Source of the DNA: Amoebidium appalachense
Taxonomy: Eukaryota; Ichthyosporea
Length of the DNA stretch: 64,000 nt
Reading direction: 5' to 3'
Assembly: GCA_963693365.1 (NCBI GenBank)
Contig: CAVNZM010000006.1
Coordinates: 9,672,001 to 9,736,000 of the forward strand
The notes beneath the pieces are model-generated. The model made no database searches. It had not been told where the DNA came from and worked only from the letters and a program-made list of their open reading frames with translations. The stretch's first letter is position 1; the number at the start of each line of letters is the position of its first letter. The position numbers and the translations under genes were made by a program. Shown piece by piece: positions 21,978 to 32,545 of the stretch.

Positions 21978-22156
21978 GCGTGTGCGTGTGTGCGTGTGTG
22001 CGTGTGCGTGTGTGCGTGCGTGTGCGTGTGCGTGTGCGTGTGCGTGTGTGTGTACGCGCGCTCGCGCACGATTGGGGGAGCGGAGGGTGGGGATGAAGGG
22101 GGGGCAATGTATGCTATATAGTTCATGTGAGGGCGAGCAGATTGACACACACGCAT

Positions 22157-22204
<48 letters not shown>

Positions 22205-22663
22205 TACACATACACTTTCATGCATGCAACTTGATAAGTGAAAGCCTACCCTTACTGGTTACCTTGCTCACCTCTTGGCTGCCTGCCTAGCACAAAAAGA
22301 CAATACGTAACCTGTAGTGTGGGAGAGGCGGTGCAGTGTTCGATTGTGTCCAGTGAATTATATGCCCTCCTGGTGAGTGTTCATGGTTCTTGGGTTCGGT
22401 TGCTCGGTAGCCCGTGTTCGGATCTATAAAACTCTCTGGATATTCTGTCACATGATGCACGCGGATCTTCTCATTATTGCATGATGATGTCGATACTGAC
22501 TCGTGGTGTCGTTCTGCATGCTGAATCTCCCCCCCCCCCCCCCCCCCTCTTGCCCGCACATTTGTCCGGTCTCGGTTGTACAGTGGCTTGGTTGTCTTCT
22601 ATGTTCTACCTCCCCTTTGGACCACCTGATTTCTATCGTGTGTGCCCGTTCCTGTCCCGTCCC

Positions 22664-22748
<85 letters not shown>

Positions 22749-23274
22749 GCATTCGTGTATCGTAATCTGCCAATCTCTTGCGTTGTCTGCCACCCGTGTT
22801 TGACAAGATAGTTTCAAGAGGGCCCCTGAGACCCCCACAGTTTACAGAAAATTGCAAGTGGCAATATCTCCAGTGAACACTTCAGAGAAATGTCGTGCTT
22901 TTCCATTCATCCCACTTGCTCCAATTTGCCGACGAAATAACCAGCACACACCCCATGCATTTTTGAATAATATGTGTGATCTTCCTGTTCCCACTGATAC
23001 CCGACTGACCATGTATCTTATCAGATGTCCGGGCATCTGCCTTGCGTAAGGTTGCACGGTACCACAGCCGGGCCACAGCCGGGCTCAAGCTGCTTAAGAC
23101 TGGTGCGCTGGCCAGCCTTCTGGGCCACCTTGCCGTGTTCCTTGTGGAGGAGTGTGTGGCCTACTACGCCATGCTGAACTCCTCCGACCATGACGTACGT
23201 AACCTCCTCCCCCCCCCCCCCCCTCCACACACACACACACAACAACAACAACCCATACGCACACGCACCCCCCC

Positions 23275-23305
<31 letters not shown>

Positions 23306-24041
23306 CCTTTCCCCCACATTGCCTCTTACACACCCTGAGTCTACAGATACCGAATGTTGTGCGTATAAAGAATGGGCGGCTATACCGTACCCAGATACCC
23401 AAACCTAAATGCAGATTCCTAGATTTAGTATAATATTGACGGTCGATTGGATAGCGAAATAATGCATTTCAACCTGCTACCAATCATCGCGTGGTCGGAT
23501 ATGCCATAGATCACCATCGAGCACCTGAATCTTATAAGAAAAGCGCATCTTTGATAGCACATCTTTTCCAAATAAAGCAGGTAATTTAGGTTTCACGGTT
23601 CAAAATCTGGGTTTGGGATAGGAATTTAGAAGGGGGGGGGGGGGTCTTCCAGATTCCTAAACCCAAACCCAAATCTTCAGCGACAACAAGATGAAGCAAG
23701 AAAACCCCAAGAACTAAGATGTTAAGCATATTTCTGGTATAATTTCGGCCTAAAAATATTATCTTGTTACGCAGCATTAATATTTGTATGTTTTATAATG
23801 CTTTATTATAATATATATTCTTTGTTTCTTCATGATACATAGGCGTGGTGCGAAGCGGCGGCCATGCCGTATGCGTGACATCTGGGTTTAAAATCTGGGT
23901 TTGGGTTTGGGTATTTGGGTACGGTATAGTCGCCCAATGGTGCCTGTGCTGTGTGCTAGCTAACCAATGTAATGGACAGCCGGAAATGCTCAGGAGTGAA
24001 TTTTAATTGTCTCTAGTCCTATCTTTTCTCTTTCCTCCCCC

Positions 24042-24081
<40 letters not shown>

Positions 24082-25077
24082 AATAAGCAACCCTGCTCGT
24101 CTTTGATCAAGACGGGTTGACCCATTCAAGTTCAGTTGATGCTGCTGTCTGAGTTGGAGCGTCGTATATACGCGGGCTAAGGGGTCGAAACTCAGACGCA
24201 ATTGATGACTTGGGCCCTCCCTGAGGATGGGCTCTGCTTATGACGCATACTGTGCGCATGGCTGATGCTGCATACTTGAATGTTTGCCTTTGCATGTGTC
24301 CTGCACCATGCTTCTCATCGTGTATGCGTACTTCGTACTGTGTTCCGCATTCAAACCCCCCCTGTCTTCTTTCAGAGGTGTCCTTTCAGGACAGACCACT
24401 GTGTGGAGACATCTTTACTTCCATGCAACCGGGCATGGTTGCTCTGTGTCGTGCATCTGTAAGCACATACGTGTTTGTCGCTGCACTGCATTAGTTTGCA
24501 CACACATCTTCACCGTTTTGCTCACCTTGCTTGCATAAGCAACCCTGCTCGTCTTTGATCAAGACGGGTTGACCCACCCAGGTTCAGTTGATGCTGCTGT
24601 CTGAGTTGGAGCGTCGTATATACGCGGGCTAAGGGGTCGAAACTCAGACGCAATTGATGACTTAGGCCCTCCCTGAGGATGGGCTCTGCTTATGACGCAT
24701 ACTGTGCGCATGGCTGATGCTGCATACTTGAATGTTTGCCTTTGCATGTGTCCTGCACCATGCTTCTCATCGTGTATGCGTACTTCGTACTGTGTTCCGC
24801 ATTCAAACCCCCCCGGAGGATGGGCTCTGCTTATTACGCATACTCTTTATGTATGGTTTGTACTCTGCATCGTGTTATCCGTTGTTCATATGTACTTCCT
24901 ACTATATGACGCATTCAACCCCCCCCCCCCCCCCCCCTCCCCGGGGGGAAGCGTTCTCACTCTCTCCTTCTCCTTCTCTCCACCAGTCCCTTCTCCACCC
25001 CCTTCCCTCCCCCCTCCTCAACCCCTGCAACCCCACCCCACCACTCCCCCTCCCCCCCCCCCCCCCCCCCGACTCTT

Positions 25078-25125
<48 letters not shown>

Positions 25126-25452
25126 CCTCTCCCTCCCTCCCCCCCCCTCCTCTTCTTTCGCTCTCTCGCTCTCCCCCTCTCAACGACCTCTTGTCGCTTG
25201 GGAGGTTCAAGTTCTAAGTGTGATTCATTGTCGCGTGTTCTCAGGACACATGTAAAACTGATAGTTCTTTCTGACTTGCAGTATGAGATGCGGCGGGCCT
25301 CACTGCGCAAGCAGCGTGTGCACAATTTTGAGATCATGATGGGCTCCGTGGTGCTGCAGGGGGTGGGCGCTGCTGTCGGCACCATGGTGAATCCGGGCAG
25401 GGGCACGTTTATTGGTGGCCTCGTAGGGGGGTCTGTGGCTTATCTTTTCTAG
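17762..25452 (+). CDS. Unrecognised membrane-associated protein with C-terminal glycine zipper (five exons)
   Basis: Exons 17762-17845, 20100-20213, 21257-21329, 23025-23194 and 25282-25452 join in phase (0, 0, 1, 0) to 203 codons ending TAG; donors are GTAAGG, GTAAGT, GTACGG and GTACGT. I do not recognise the family. Residues 1-28 include a mildly hydrophobic stretch (GLLVALEPSMAGFIVV). The middle contains a Lys/Arg-rich helix and a hydrophobic segment (TGALASLLGHLAVFLVEE). The last 35 residues hold small-residue spacing, GVGAAVGTMVNPGRGTFIGG then LVGGSVAYLF, typical of glycine-zipper membrane helices. Small size, several Cys and weak membrane segments would suit an organelle or ER membrane protein, but this is inference. 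Introns of 1.0-2.3 kb carry most of the window's SINE copies. An extra small exon cannot be excluded. Confidence 0.7.
18240..18320. repeat. C-rich tract then (CA)n
   Basis: C-rich with T interruptions, ending in a short CA repeat; intron 1 of the glycine-zipper gene. Confidence 0.9.
18588..18880. repeat. (CA)n / (CACACT)n / (CAAA)n compound microsatellite
   Basis: CA repeats, a (CACACT)n block at about 18612-18650, long (CA)n with CACACG variants to about 18808, then (CAAA)n to about 18880. Confidence 0.95.
19040..19460. repeat. C-rich and (CA)n tracts
   Basis: Poly(C) at 19049-19062, (CA)n at 19096-19122, poly(C) at 19125-19148 into (CA)n, then C-rich blocks at 19299-19325, 19360-19380 and 19400-19465. 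All intronic. Confidence 0.9.
19484..19577 (+). mobile_element. Diverged 3-prime fragment of the poly(C)-tailed SINE
   Basis: Shows GTGTACCTCGTACGTCATAACACATTC-like order ending in poly(C), the same layout as better copies. The head is absent. Confidence 0.5.
20636..21021. repeat. (CCCT)n tetranucleotide array with poly(C)
   Basis: About 100 nt of regular TCCC repeats (20637-20745), poly(C), further TCCC units, a CTGT/CTGC patch (20808-20850), more TCCC and a final poly(C) of about 48 bases (20973-21021). The Ser-Leu-Pro frames across it are artefacts. Confidence 0.95.
21532..21740 (+). mobile_element. Poly(C)-tailed SINE copy, lacks the tRNA-like head
   Basis: Starts at ACTCAGACGCAATTGATGAC and runs through GGATGGGCTCTGCTTATGAC to CATTCAAA, poly(C) (21698-21721) and (CA)n. 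Nearly identical to the bodies of the copies at 24,081 and 24,535. Confidence 0.85.
21930..22210. repeat. (GT)n / (GTGTGC)n and (CA)n
   Basis: GT repeats grading into GTGTGC at 21930-22055 and (CA)n at 22159-22203, in intron 3 of the glycine-zipper gene. Two further poly(C) tracts, 22529-22548 and 22667-22700, follow; the second runs into (CA)n. Confidence 0.95.
23371..23938. mobile_element. MITE-like foldback element with ~45-bp inverted termini
   Basis: The left end GGGCGGCTATACCGTACCCA (from 23,374) matches the reverse complement of the right end at about 23,890-23,936, GGGCGACTATACCGTACCCA, and the match continues through several CCCAAA units. A second inverted pair lies inside (about 23,596-23,632 against 23,645-23,684) around a short poly(G). 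No open frame, so non-autonomous. It lies in intron 4 of the glycine-zipper gene. A clear target duplication was not found. Confidence 0.7.
24081..24362 (+). mobile_element. Full-length poly(C)-tailed SINE, copy 1
   Basis: Begins at AATAAGCAACCCTGC. A tRNA-like head holds an A-box-like TCTGAGTTGGAGCG (about 24,149) and a B-box-like GGGTCGAAACTC (24,182-24,193) about 33 nt apart. A body of about 165 nt ends CGCATTCAAA then poly(C). It lies in intron 4 of the glycine-zipper gene, after a poly(C) run at 24,045-24,079. Confidence 0.85.
24535..24814 (+). mobile_element. Full-length poly(C)-tailed SINE, copy 2
   Basis: Nearly identical to copy 1 over about 275 nt; I see only a handful of differences (for example CCCATTCAAG against CCCACCCAGG). 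The A-box-like motif is at about 24,601 and the B-box-like motif at about 24,634. Being 170 nt downstream in the same orientation, it could be a tandem insertion or a local duplication. Confidence 0.85.
24815..24942 (+). mobile_element. SINE body of a second subfamily, abutting copy 2
   Basis: Starts directly at the poly(C) of copy 2 with GAGGATGGGCTCTGCTTAT and carries the variant middle ACTCTTTATGTATGG and GTTATCCG also found at 29,258, ending in poly(C). Two subfamilies are thus joined head to tail. Confidence 0.8.
25046..25160. repeat. C-rich tract and (CT)n
   Basis: C run to about 25070, (CT)n at 25078-25120, then TC-rich to 25160, shortly before the last exon of the glycine-zipper gene. 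Confidence 0.9.
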
Positions 25453-25957
25453 ATTGGTCCATGGATTTCCAGAAGCATGGGGTTTCCGTGGGGGGGCTGG
25501 TCACACCTTCAAAAGTAATGTTGGCGCTCACAAAACGCACTGATGGGATGTGGGCCTGTTCGAAGTCGTTTTTTGGTGAGTTATTGTCGAGATGTATTTG
25601 TGAATACGTATGAGAACGATGTGATAATGTGTCCACGATTTCTGTGCTGCAGCACCAAGATCCTAGCACAGCTGCTGTGTTTTTGCTGCTATTGTAGTGC
25701 CACTCGGTCTGAGACTATGATGATCTCAGTAAAACAATTCAGACAAGTGACATGTGGCAGGCTTGATAACTCAAAACAACACTGGCAACCCCCCCCCCCC
25801 CCCCCCCCCTCCCCCCCCCCCCAAACCCCCCGCGCTCATACATATGCATACTCCGTGTGTGCTTTGCATGGTGTTGTCCCCGTCTGATGTGTACATGCTT
25901 AGCACTCTGAGCTGTGCATGTAACACATTTTTTGACCCCCCACCCCCCACCCCCCCC

Positions 25958-26003
<46 letters not shown>

Positions 26004-28088
26004 TTTTGAGTGTCTTTTTTTCCTTTTTTTTTTTTACCTTTTTAAGAACACACACCAAAAAAAGAAAAAAGAAAGAAATCTTGATCATGATATAGGGGGG
26101 TGGTGTGTGTGTGTGTGTGTTGGAGGGGGGGGAGGACTTTGCTACTACACCCGAAACCCATGCCGTTTCCTTCGAAGATCCCTCAAAACCAGGATGCGCG
26201 GTGCTGCACTGGACACAGCCTGTGCATGCCATGTGAAACCGTTATATGTAACAGTAACAGGTAGCCGGCCCGAACCAGAAGATTCGACATACACGTAGAT
26301 GTACATATATGCTTGCAACCAGCTACAAATTGCAACCACGTGAGACCTGCGCACGCGCACATGGTGATCGGTCCCCGTGCTCAAACTCTTGGCCCCGAGG
26401 ATCCGTTCACAGTCAGGCCATCAAATTGAATGGTGTTCGTTCGCATTCGTTTTGGGAAAGCCCTCTTTCATACGGTTTCCATTCATGTGACAATACGGTG
26501 GTTGGACTGAAATATTTCGACGAGCCTCAGATGGCCATCCCAATGTTGTGATAGAACTTCGTGTGAAACCTTATAGATCCTTCGCATCTCTTTCCTCTTT
26601 CTGATGTGATCGATCATAGAATCTCCGAGTAGCAGGAGCCTGACACGAGAATTATAACTTTAAGGAAAAAGATATGCTGAAGACGGACCGAGGAAGCATC
26701 GAAGAGAGTGCACGCGAGTGATCCCGGAGACAGGAAAACGGTATGCCACGGTGGAGATGTAATGCTAAGGCAAGTTCAAGTTGTACATGTGCTAACGGGA
26801 ATGCACGATGCCGATGGATCCATTTGTACGCCAGGTGCTTTACGCACATGTACATGTCTTCTGTTAGTCACCATATCAAAAAAACAGTCACGGGCTATTC
26901 CTCATTATCATATCCCATCTCCTTTTACACCTTCAAGCTACATTATCATTATGATTATATATATGGTACTATATGCATATGCTGAGCACGCCCCGGCCCA
27001 CTTCCCATGCCATAGGGTGGCAGCTCAATTGGAACTCCTTTCCGAGTGAGTTGCCATCCCAGGCTTGGAGCCAACAACTGTTTTTATTTAGTAACGCACC
27101 AGGGCGAATCGCAAGAGGTAGAAGGCGAACACAGCACCTTTCGTGAGCGGCAGCAGTACCTACAAGGCTACGCCTGTTTGCTGTCTCGACTGTGACACAG
27201 ATGATGGGGCACACTTCCCCGTAGATTAGGCATGAGATAAACTTTATCCATTTACAAGAAGAAATGTATGTGAAGCGTGCAAAAGTTTTTTTTTCTCGTT
27301 CGACTGGATTTATTCGACTGAAAGATAAGCAAGTATGCACGGCATACTGAGAAGACAATAAAAAACTTCACGAGTTATCCAGTAACAAGTGCATACTAAG
27401 ATACCTGAACACTGTGTGAAAATCATATAAATACTCAATGTGACGTCCAACAGTATTCAACAAAAAGTCTAAAGTGTTCACATTGCCAGCCAGTGTAGCA
27501 GACAGGCGTTGTTCGTGGTTATCTCTGTATTGTGAACTAGGGGGAATTCTACGAAAATTGGTAGTCACAAACCAATGGGCTTGCAGACAACAAATTAATT
27601 CTTCCAATCAAATCGTAGATGGCAAATAGGGTTGGCCCACTTGAAGAAACGGCAGACCCGCCCAAACTGCATTTGGGTAATGAAAACTAAAAAACTAGCT
27701 GTGTTTTTATTCTAAATTGTAGTGAGTCTTGAAACTTTTTGATGGTGTGATTGCTCGAACAACATTGTGTGTGATCAGCTGACACTCCTTATCAGTTAAA
27801 GTGGTCAGCGATTCTATTTGCTAATAATCACTCGGATGCATTGCCGTGCGTTTATTCAGTGGCTCACTTCGGCACTGGCCGATATGACTGGATAGCCGGG
27901 CATCAGTATCATATGGTGGACCCTTCTCCCTTTTCATTCACAACACCTTTTGGGACAAAAAAAAACGAAGTTTTGTTTGTTGCTTTACAGAAGTTCCTTT
28001 GACAGAGCTCTACTTTTTTTGTTCATTCAAGAGCTAACATATATGCAACACAACTGATAATCTATCTTGTGAAGTATAGTGGCATAAA
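25453..28088. other. Intergenic region, mostly ordinary sequence
   Basis: Contains a C-rich block (25788-25822), a diverged SINE fragment (about 25,848-25,945) with a long poly(C) (to about 26003), and AT-richer unique sequence to 28,088. Two minus-strand open frames (27,368-27,607, 79 codons; 26,969-27,358, 129 codons) have no recognisable domain and may be chance. The last 250 nt would hold the promoter of the BTB gene; no TATA box is clear. Confidence 0.5.
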
Positions 28089-29974
28089 ATGGCGGCTAGT
28101 GCAAAGTGCAGCTACGCCATGGACCTGCAAGGTCCAAGTCCATCGACCCTTCGACCCGCATACGATTACTTTGACATGACCGACCAGATAGTCACGTTTA
28201 ACTGCTCCGGACGCACTCTGGTGGCGTTGCGCGCGGCCCTGCAGTCAGCTGCGGGCAGCGTGATAGGTTCTATGTTCAGTGGCAGGTGGCAGACTACAAA
28301 CGCCGCACTGGCAGAAGGTGGGCACGTCGTTGTTGACTACGACCCAGTTCACTTCGCTGAGATTTTGCGGTTTCTGCATCTCAAATGGTTGAGACATGCC
28401 GAGTTGAATGACAGGCAGAAAGCTCTTGTTCTTGGTCTTCTGCGGCAGGCATGGTGTGAAGAGGATACGATAACGGAGCAGGGCCTCTTGGCACCATCTT
28501 TAACACAACCGCACAACATGTGGGCAGTAGATCTTTCAGACACTGCCGTTAAAGAAGCAATCACCTTTCTTTCCAAAGCCAGAGCCCCAAAGTGCGATGC
28601 AGATGTGGAGGACCTGGTAGACTACCTTAGTCTTTGGGAGTACATGTATGCAGATGAGTTGCCGTTCTCGTTCGTAGAAACAGCCGACGGTGGGGTTTGC
28701 ATTTCCAACCACGGGCGCACAGTAACACGGGTGTCGGTTTTAGCACGTGACGGGTATACCATATCGGGGCCTGCCATAAGCGCAAAGAAGACCGTGTGGA
28801 GGATGAGGGTCACCCGCCTGGCTTCGGGTGAGTTTGTGTGTGCACGTTGTTGCTGGGTGTGTGTGTGCCGGTGTTGTGCAAGGGCCATTCTTGGAGATGC
28901 AAGTGTGCTTGTCTGCACTGAGCTTTTTCAGTAGAATTGTGTTGTGTGTGGTATATCTCGACTGTGGAACTTTTTTTTTGGGAAAGGCATGTGCACGTTC
29001 CTTGTAAGTATGTGTATGATGGCCATGATTTTGAACCACGTGCACGTGAAAATCAAATTATTGCTGTGTGGGCTTGCGCGCTGGTGGCTCCGAATGCCCT
29101 CAAAGGGGTACTGGTCTTTTTGTGATTTCGCTAATGTGTGTGTGTATATCCAAATACTATGCATTTGAAACCATCAGTCGCTCTCTCTATCTCCCTATAT
29201 CTCTCTGACTCTTTCCCCCCCCTCCCTGCCTCCCCCCCCCCCCCCCCCCCTTCGTTAACGAGGGGAATAGGTCGAAACTCGGGTACTGTGGATGACGTGG
29301 GCCCCCCCTGAGGATGGGCTCTGCTTATTATGCATACTCTTTATGTATGGCTTGCATTCTGCATCGTGTTATCCGTTTGTTCTTGTGTACTTCGTACTTT
29401 TTGACGCATTCAAAACCCCCCCCCCCCCCCCAAAAAAAAAAAAAAAAAAAAAAGGAAAAGAAAATTTACCCCGGGGGCCGTGTGTGTTTGGATGTCTGCC
29501 ATGTTTTGTTTTTATAGCCTTCCCCTCCAGCCCAAAAACAAGTAAGGGGAAGCAAGATAGAATGTAATGGCTTGAGCACCACGTTCTCCTTCTTGGTGTA
29601 TTCTGGTGTGTTTACGGCCCCCTACCCCGCCCCCTTTCGCCCCTGGAAAGTTTGAATGGGTCGAAACTCGGGTATTGTGAATGACTTGGTCCTTACCGGA
29701 GGTTGGGCTTTGCTTATGGTGAATACTTTTTGCGTGCAAATGCTGCATTGTTTGTCTGTCGTTAATCTGCACTTCTTACTCTGTAACACATTCTACCCCA
29801 CCCCTTCCCCCTTATAATGACCGTACCACCCACCTCATTCCCCCCCCTCCCCCCCCCCCCCCTTTCCCTCTCCCTTCCACCACCACCACCACCACTACCA
29901 CACATTCACAGACACGTGCGCACAAACACACACACACATGCTCACACACACATGAGTGCGCGGGCGCACGCACG

Positions 29975-30031
<57 letters not shown>

Positions 30032-30646
30032 GCCAACCCAAGTGTGATCTCCTCATTCGCTTCGCCTGCGTTTTCTGCTTGCGTGGACATGCTAAACTTG
30101 ATGTTAGAAAGCAGTTAAGATCCTTTTCTCATCAATACACTCTCATGTGTGCTGTTTCTAACCCCCCATGCCCCCTCAAAAACAGGCTACCGTCTTTTCT
30201 TTGGTGTGATGGCCACGTCAACCTCCCTCTGCGACAGCATTACACGTATGGAGGGGTCGTACGGGTGGGTCAACAAGCGGATGGCAAATAGCGCACGCAA
30301 CCCACCCACACAGCAACGGCGTGCATCGGGTATGGGCGGGGGCAGGAGTTGGGTGGAGGCAGAGGCACAGGAGCAAGGACCACAGTTGTGGCAGGGGGAT
30401 GAGGTGGTGATGTGTCTGGACAGGGAGAATGGGCAGTTGGCAATGAAGGTTATCCAAAACACACGGAACACACCCACACGTTTCCCGACAATGATGACGG
30501 GGCACATGGAGAGACCCCCCATGCCGGATGTGTTCCGTGTGAGGGTGGCCAGGAACGAAGAATATATGGTGCAGGTGGTGTTGTATGGCAACGGAGACAC
30601 AATTGATTTGCTGCCTGCGGAGGATGGGGATGAGCTGATGTTTTGA
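28089..30646 (+). CDS. BTB/T1-domain protein with SPRY-like C-terminal half (two exons)
   Basis: Exons 28089-28827 (donor GTGAGT) and 30186-30646 (acceptor ACAG) join in phase to 399 residues ending TGA. Residues about 33-105 fit the T1/KCTD form of the BTB fold: [11 protein letters not shown], then [31 protein letters not shown]. Such domains form oligomers and in KCTD proteins recruit cullin 3. From about residue 200, [11 protein letters not shown], a Trp-containing strand ([12 protein letters not shown]), FFGVMA, YGWVNK and [20 protein letters not shown] follow the strand order of SPRY domains (GD-x-V, D-x-x-x-G-x-L). A substrate-receptor role for a ubiquitin ligase is plausible but inferred. 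The 1.36-kb intron holds two SINE copies and (CA)n. The start is the first ATG, 67 nt after the nearest upstream in-frame context I checked for a start. Confidence 0.8.
29258..29453 (+). mobile_element. Poly(C)-tailed SINE copy with poly(C)-poly(A) end
   Basis: B-box-like GGTCGAAACTCGGG at 29,270, body GAGGATGGGCTCTGCTTAT, TTATCCGTTTG, CGCATTCAAAA, then about 16 C followed by about 22 A. In the intron of the BTB gene. Confidence 0.85.
29655..29811 (+). mobile_element. Diverged poly(C)-tailed SINE copy
   Basis: Starts GGGTCGAAACTCGGGTATTG, follows the family order (GGTTGGGCTTTGCTTATGG, CTGCACTTCTTACTC) and ends in a C-rich tail. Same intron as the previous copy. Confidence 0.75.
29840..30028. 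repeat. C-rich, (CCA)n and (CA)n tracts
   Basis: C-rich 29840-29865, CCA repeats near 29880 and (CA)n at 29983-30028, shortly upstream of exon 2 of the BTB gene. Confidence 0.9.
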
Positions 30647-31700
30647 TTTCATGTCACTGTATGTGCATGGGTTATTTACGGTGACCGTATGCTGGTGCGT
30701 GACGGTAGTTTTCAACACCTTGAATATATTGTTTATTGTTTGTATGGTTGGATGAAAATGATCTATCGAAGGTAATGGTTTTATTCCATCGTTTCTTCAT
30801 GAATTTAGGTACCTGGGTGGAAGTGCTATGATTTACGAATGATGGGATTGTAAAGCCCCAAGGTGGTGTGGTCTGGTGTACATACTGTAGGAGACTGCCG
30901 CGAATTATCAAGGACATACCCAAGTTAGCTGTTGCCTGCGGGTTCAACACGTATGTATGCGATTGAAAGAATAAATATTTGATATTTTCTCTCCAAAGAA
31001 CGTGCTCCACGATCTGTTGTTTCCCCCCCCCCCCCCCCCCCCCCCTTTCTCTATCCCCCCCCCCCCCCCCCCCCCCTCCCCCCTCCTCCCCCCTCCCTTC
31101 CCCCAAGTGCGCGCGCACACATACACGCGAGTGCACGCACACTCACACGTGCATGTACACACACACAGTGGCGTCGTAGGTAAGAGGCTGCAGATTCAAT
31201 CATCGTTTGAGTCATCTTTCTGAATTCCTGCTTGCTCCTATTTGTGTCTGCTCGTGCTTTACTCCCCCTCCCCACCCTCTCCTCCCCCACCTGCCAAGCA
31301 ACCCTGTTCCTGCCAAGAAAAGCTGACGTCAACACCTGGCAGTGCATGCACGCATGCGTGTGCGCGCCACCGCACACACACACACACAGGGCGCGTTGGC
31401 CTGAAATCATGCACACATACAGGCACCCACACACACCGACACCACCCTCTGCCGTAACGGGCCACTGCCTCCACGTGTAAAAATTTTCCGCCTCTCCTTT
31501 GTGCTTATTCGTATTAGGAGAGCCCCCCCTCCCCCCCCCCCCCCCCCCCCCCCTCTCCCCTTTTCCACAATCCCCCCACCCCCTCCTCTCCCCCCCCTCT
31601 TTGAAGTACTCTCTTTTCCGGAGATATGTGTTGCGTCATACTATAATTGGCCGGCCTATCCCCCCCTCCCCCCCCCCCCGTCCCCCCCTTCTCCCCCCTT
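30647..31700. other. Gene-free stretch downstream of the BTB gene
   Basis: 30,647-30,960 is ordinary sequence. A possible poly(A) signal AATAAA lies at 30,970-30,975. C-rich blocks at 31,022-31,105, 31,525-31,605 and 31,660-31,712 alternate with CA/CG-rich segments. No exon recognised. Confidence 0.5.
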
Positions 31701-31712
31701 CCCCCCTTCCCC

Positions 31713-32132
31713 CATGCGCATGCCTGGGCACAGCCTCAGGCTTCAAGTTGGTAGTTCTGCGCAACTCTGCTTGCTATAGGCTTTTGTGCTCATCCTTTGC
31801 CTCGACACCGGGCCCCAGAGAGCCGGCGAGGGGGGGAGGGGGGGGGGGGGGGGGGGATTTAGTTGGGGAAGGATGGGGGATAGTGTGGGTGGGTAGCGGG
31901 GGGAAGGGGGGGGACCCCCCGGGTTCTCTGGGGTCCGGTGTCGAGGCAAAGGATGAGCACAAAAACCTATAGCACGCAGGGTTGCGCAGATCTAGTGTAC
32001 TGTCGGTGCTGCGTGTAGTAGACGGTAGTTTCCCTAGAGGGCCTGCAAAGGCTCTCCGGGAACAAAACGTGATAAAATAAAACAGGGTTGCGCAGAAACT
32101 ACCAAGCCTGAGGCTGTGCCTAGGCATGCGCA
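31713..32132. mobile_element. Foldback (inverted-repeat) element
   Basis: Left arm 31,713-31,829 (GCGCATGCCTGGGCACAGCC ... CCTTTGCCTCGACACCGG) is matched in reverse complement by 31,916-31,991 plus 32,083-32,132. The right arm holds about 105 extra bases bounded by two copies of the 14-mer CAGGGTTGCGCAGA (31,978 and 32,083). The loop is G-rich. Poly(C) flanks it on the left and poly(G) on the right, extending the symmetry. No open frame. Confidence 0.75.
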
Positions 32133-32163
<31 letters not shown>

Positions 32164-32233
32164 GGGGGGGGGGCAAGGGGGGCCGGGGGGGGGGGCGGGG
32201 GAGGGGGGGGGGGGGGGAGGGGGGGGGGGAGTT
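32133..32233. repeat. poly(G)-rich tract
   Basis: G runs with few interruptions immediately after the foldback element, mirroring the C-rich tract on its other side. Confidence 0.9.
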
Positions 32234-32379
32234 GATATATCCTCTAGAATAGGGACCGGGGTGTTCTCTATCAGTTAAGGCAATGCCAAAAGATTTGACA
32301 AGAATCCTTTTGGTTTCCCCCCTTTCACACACATGGGCACTTGCGGAGGGCGTGTGCACACAGCTGCAGATACACATAC

Positions 32380-32472
32380 ACACAAACACACACACACACA
32401 GTGACTGCAGACACACAGAGACGCACACACACGCAAACACACACACACACACACACATACACAGACACACAG

Positions 32473-32545
<73 letters not shown>

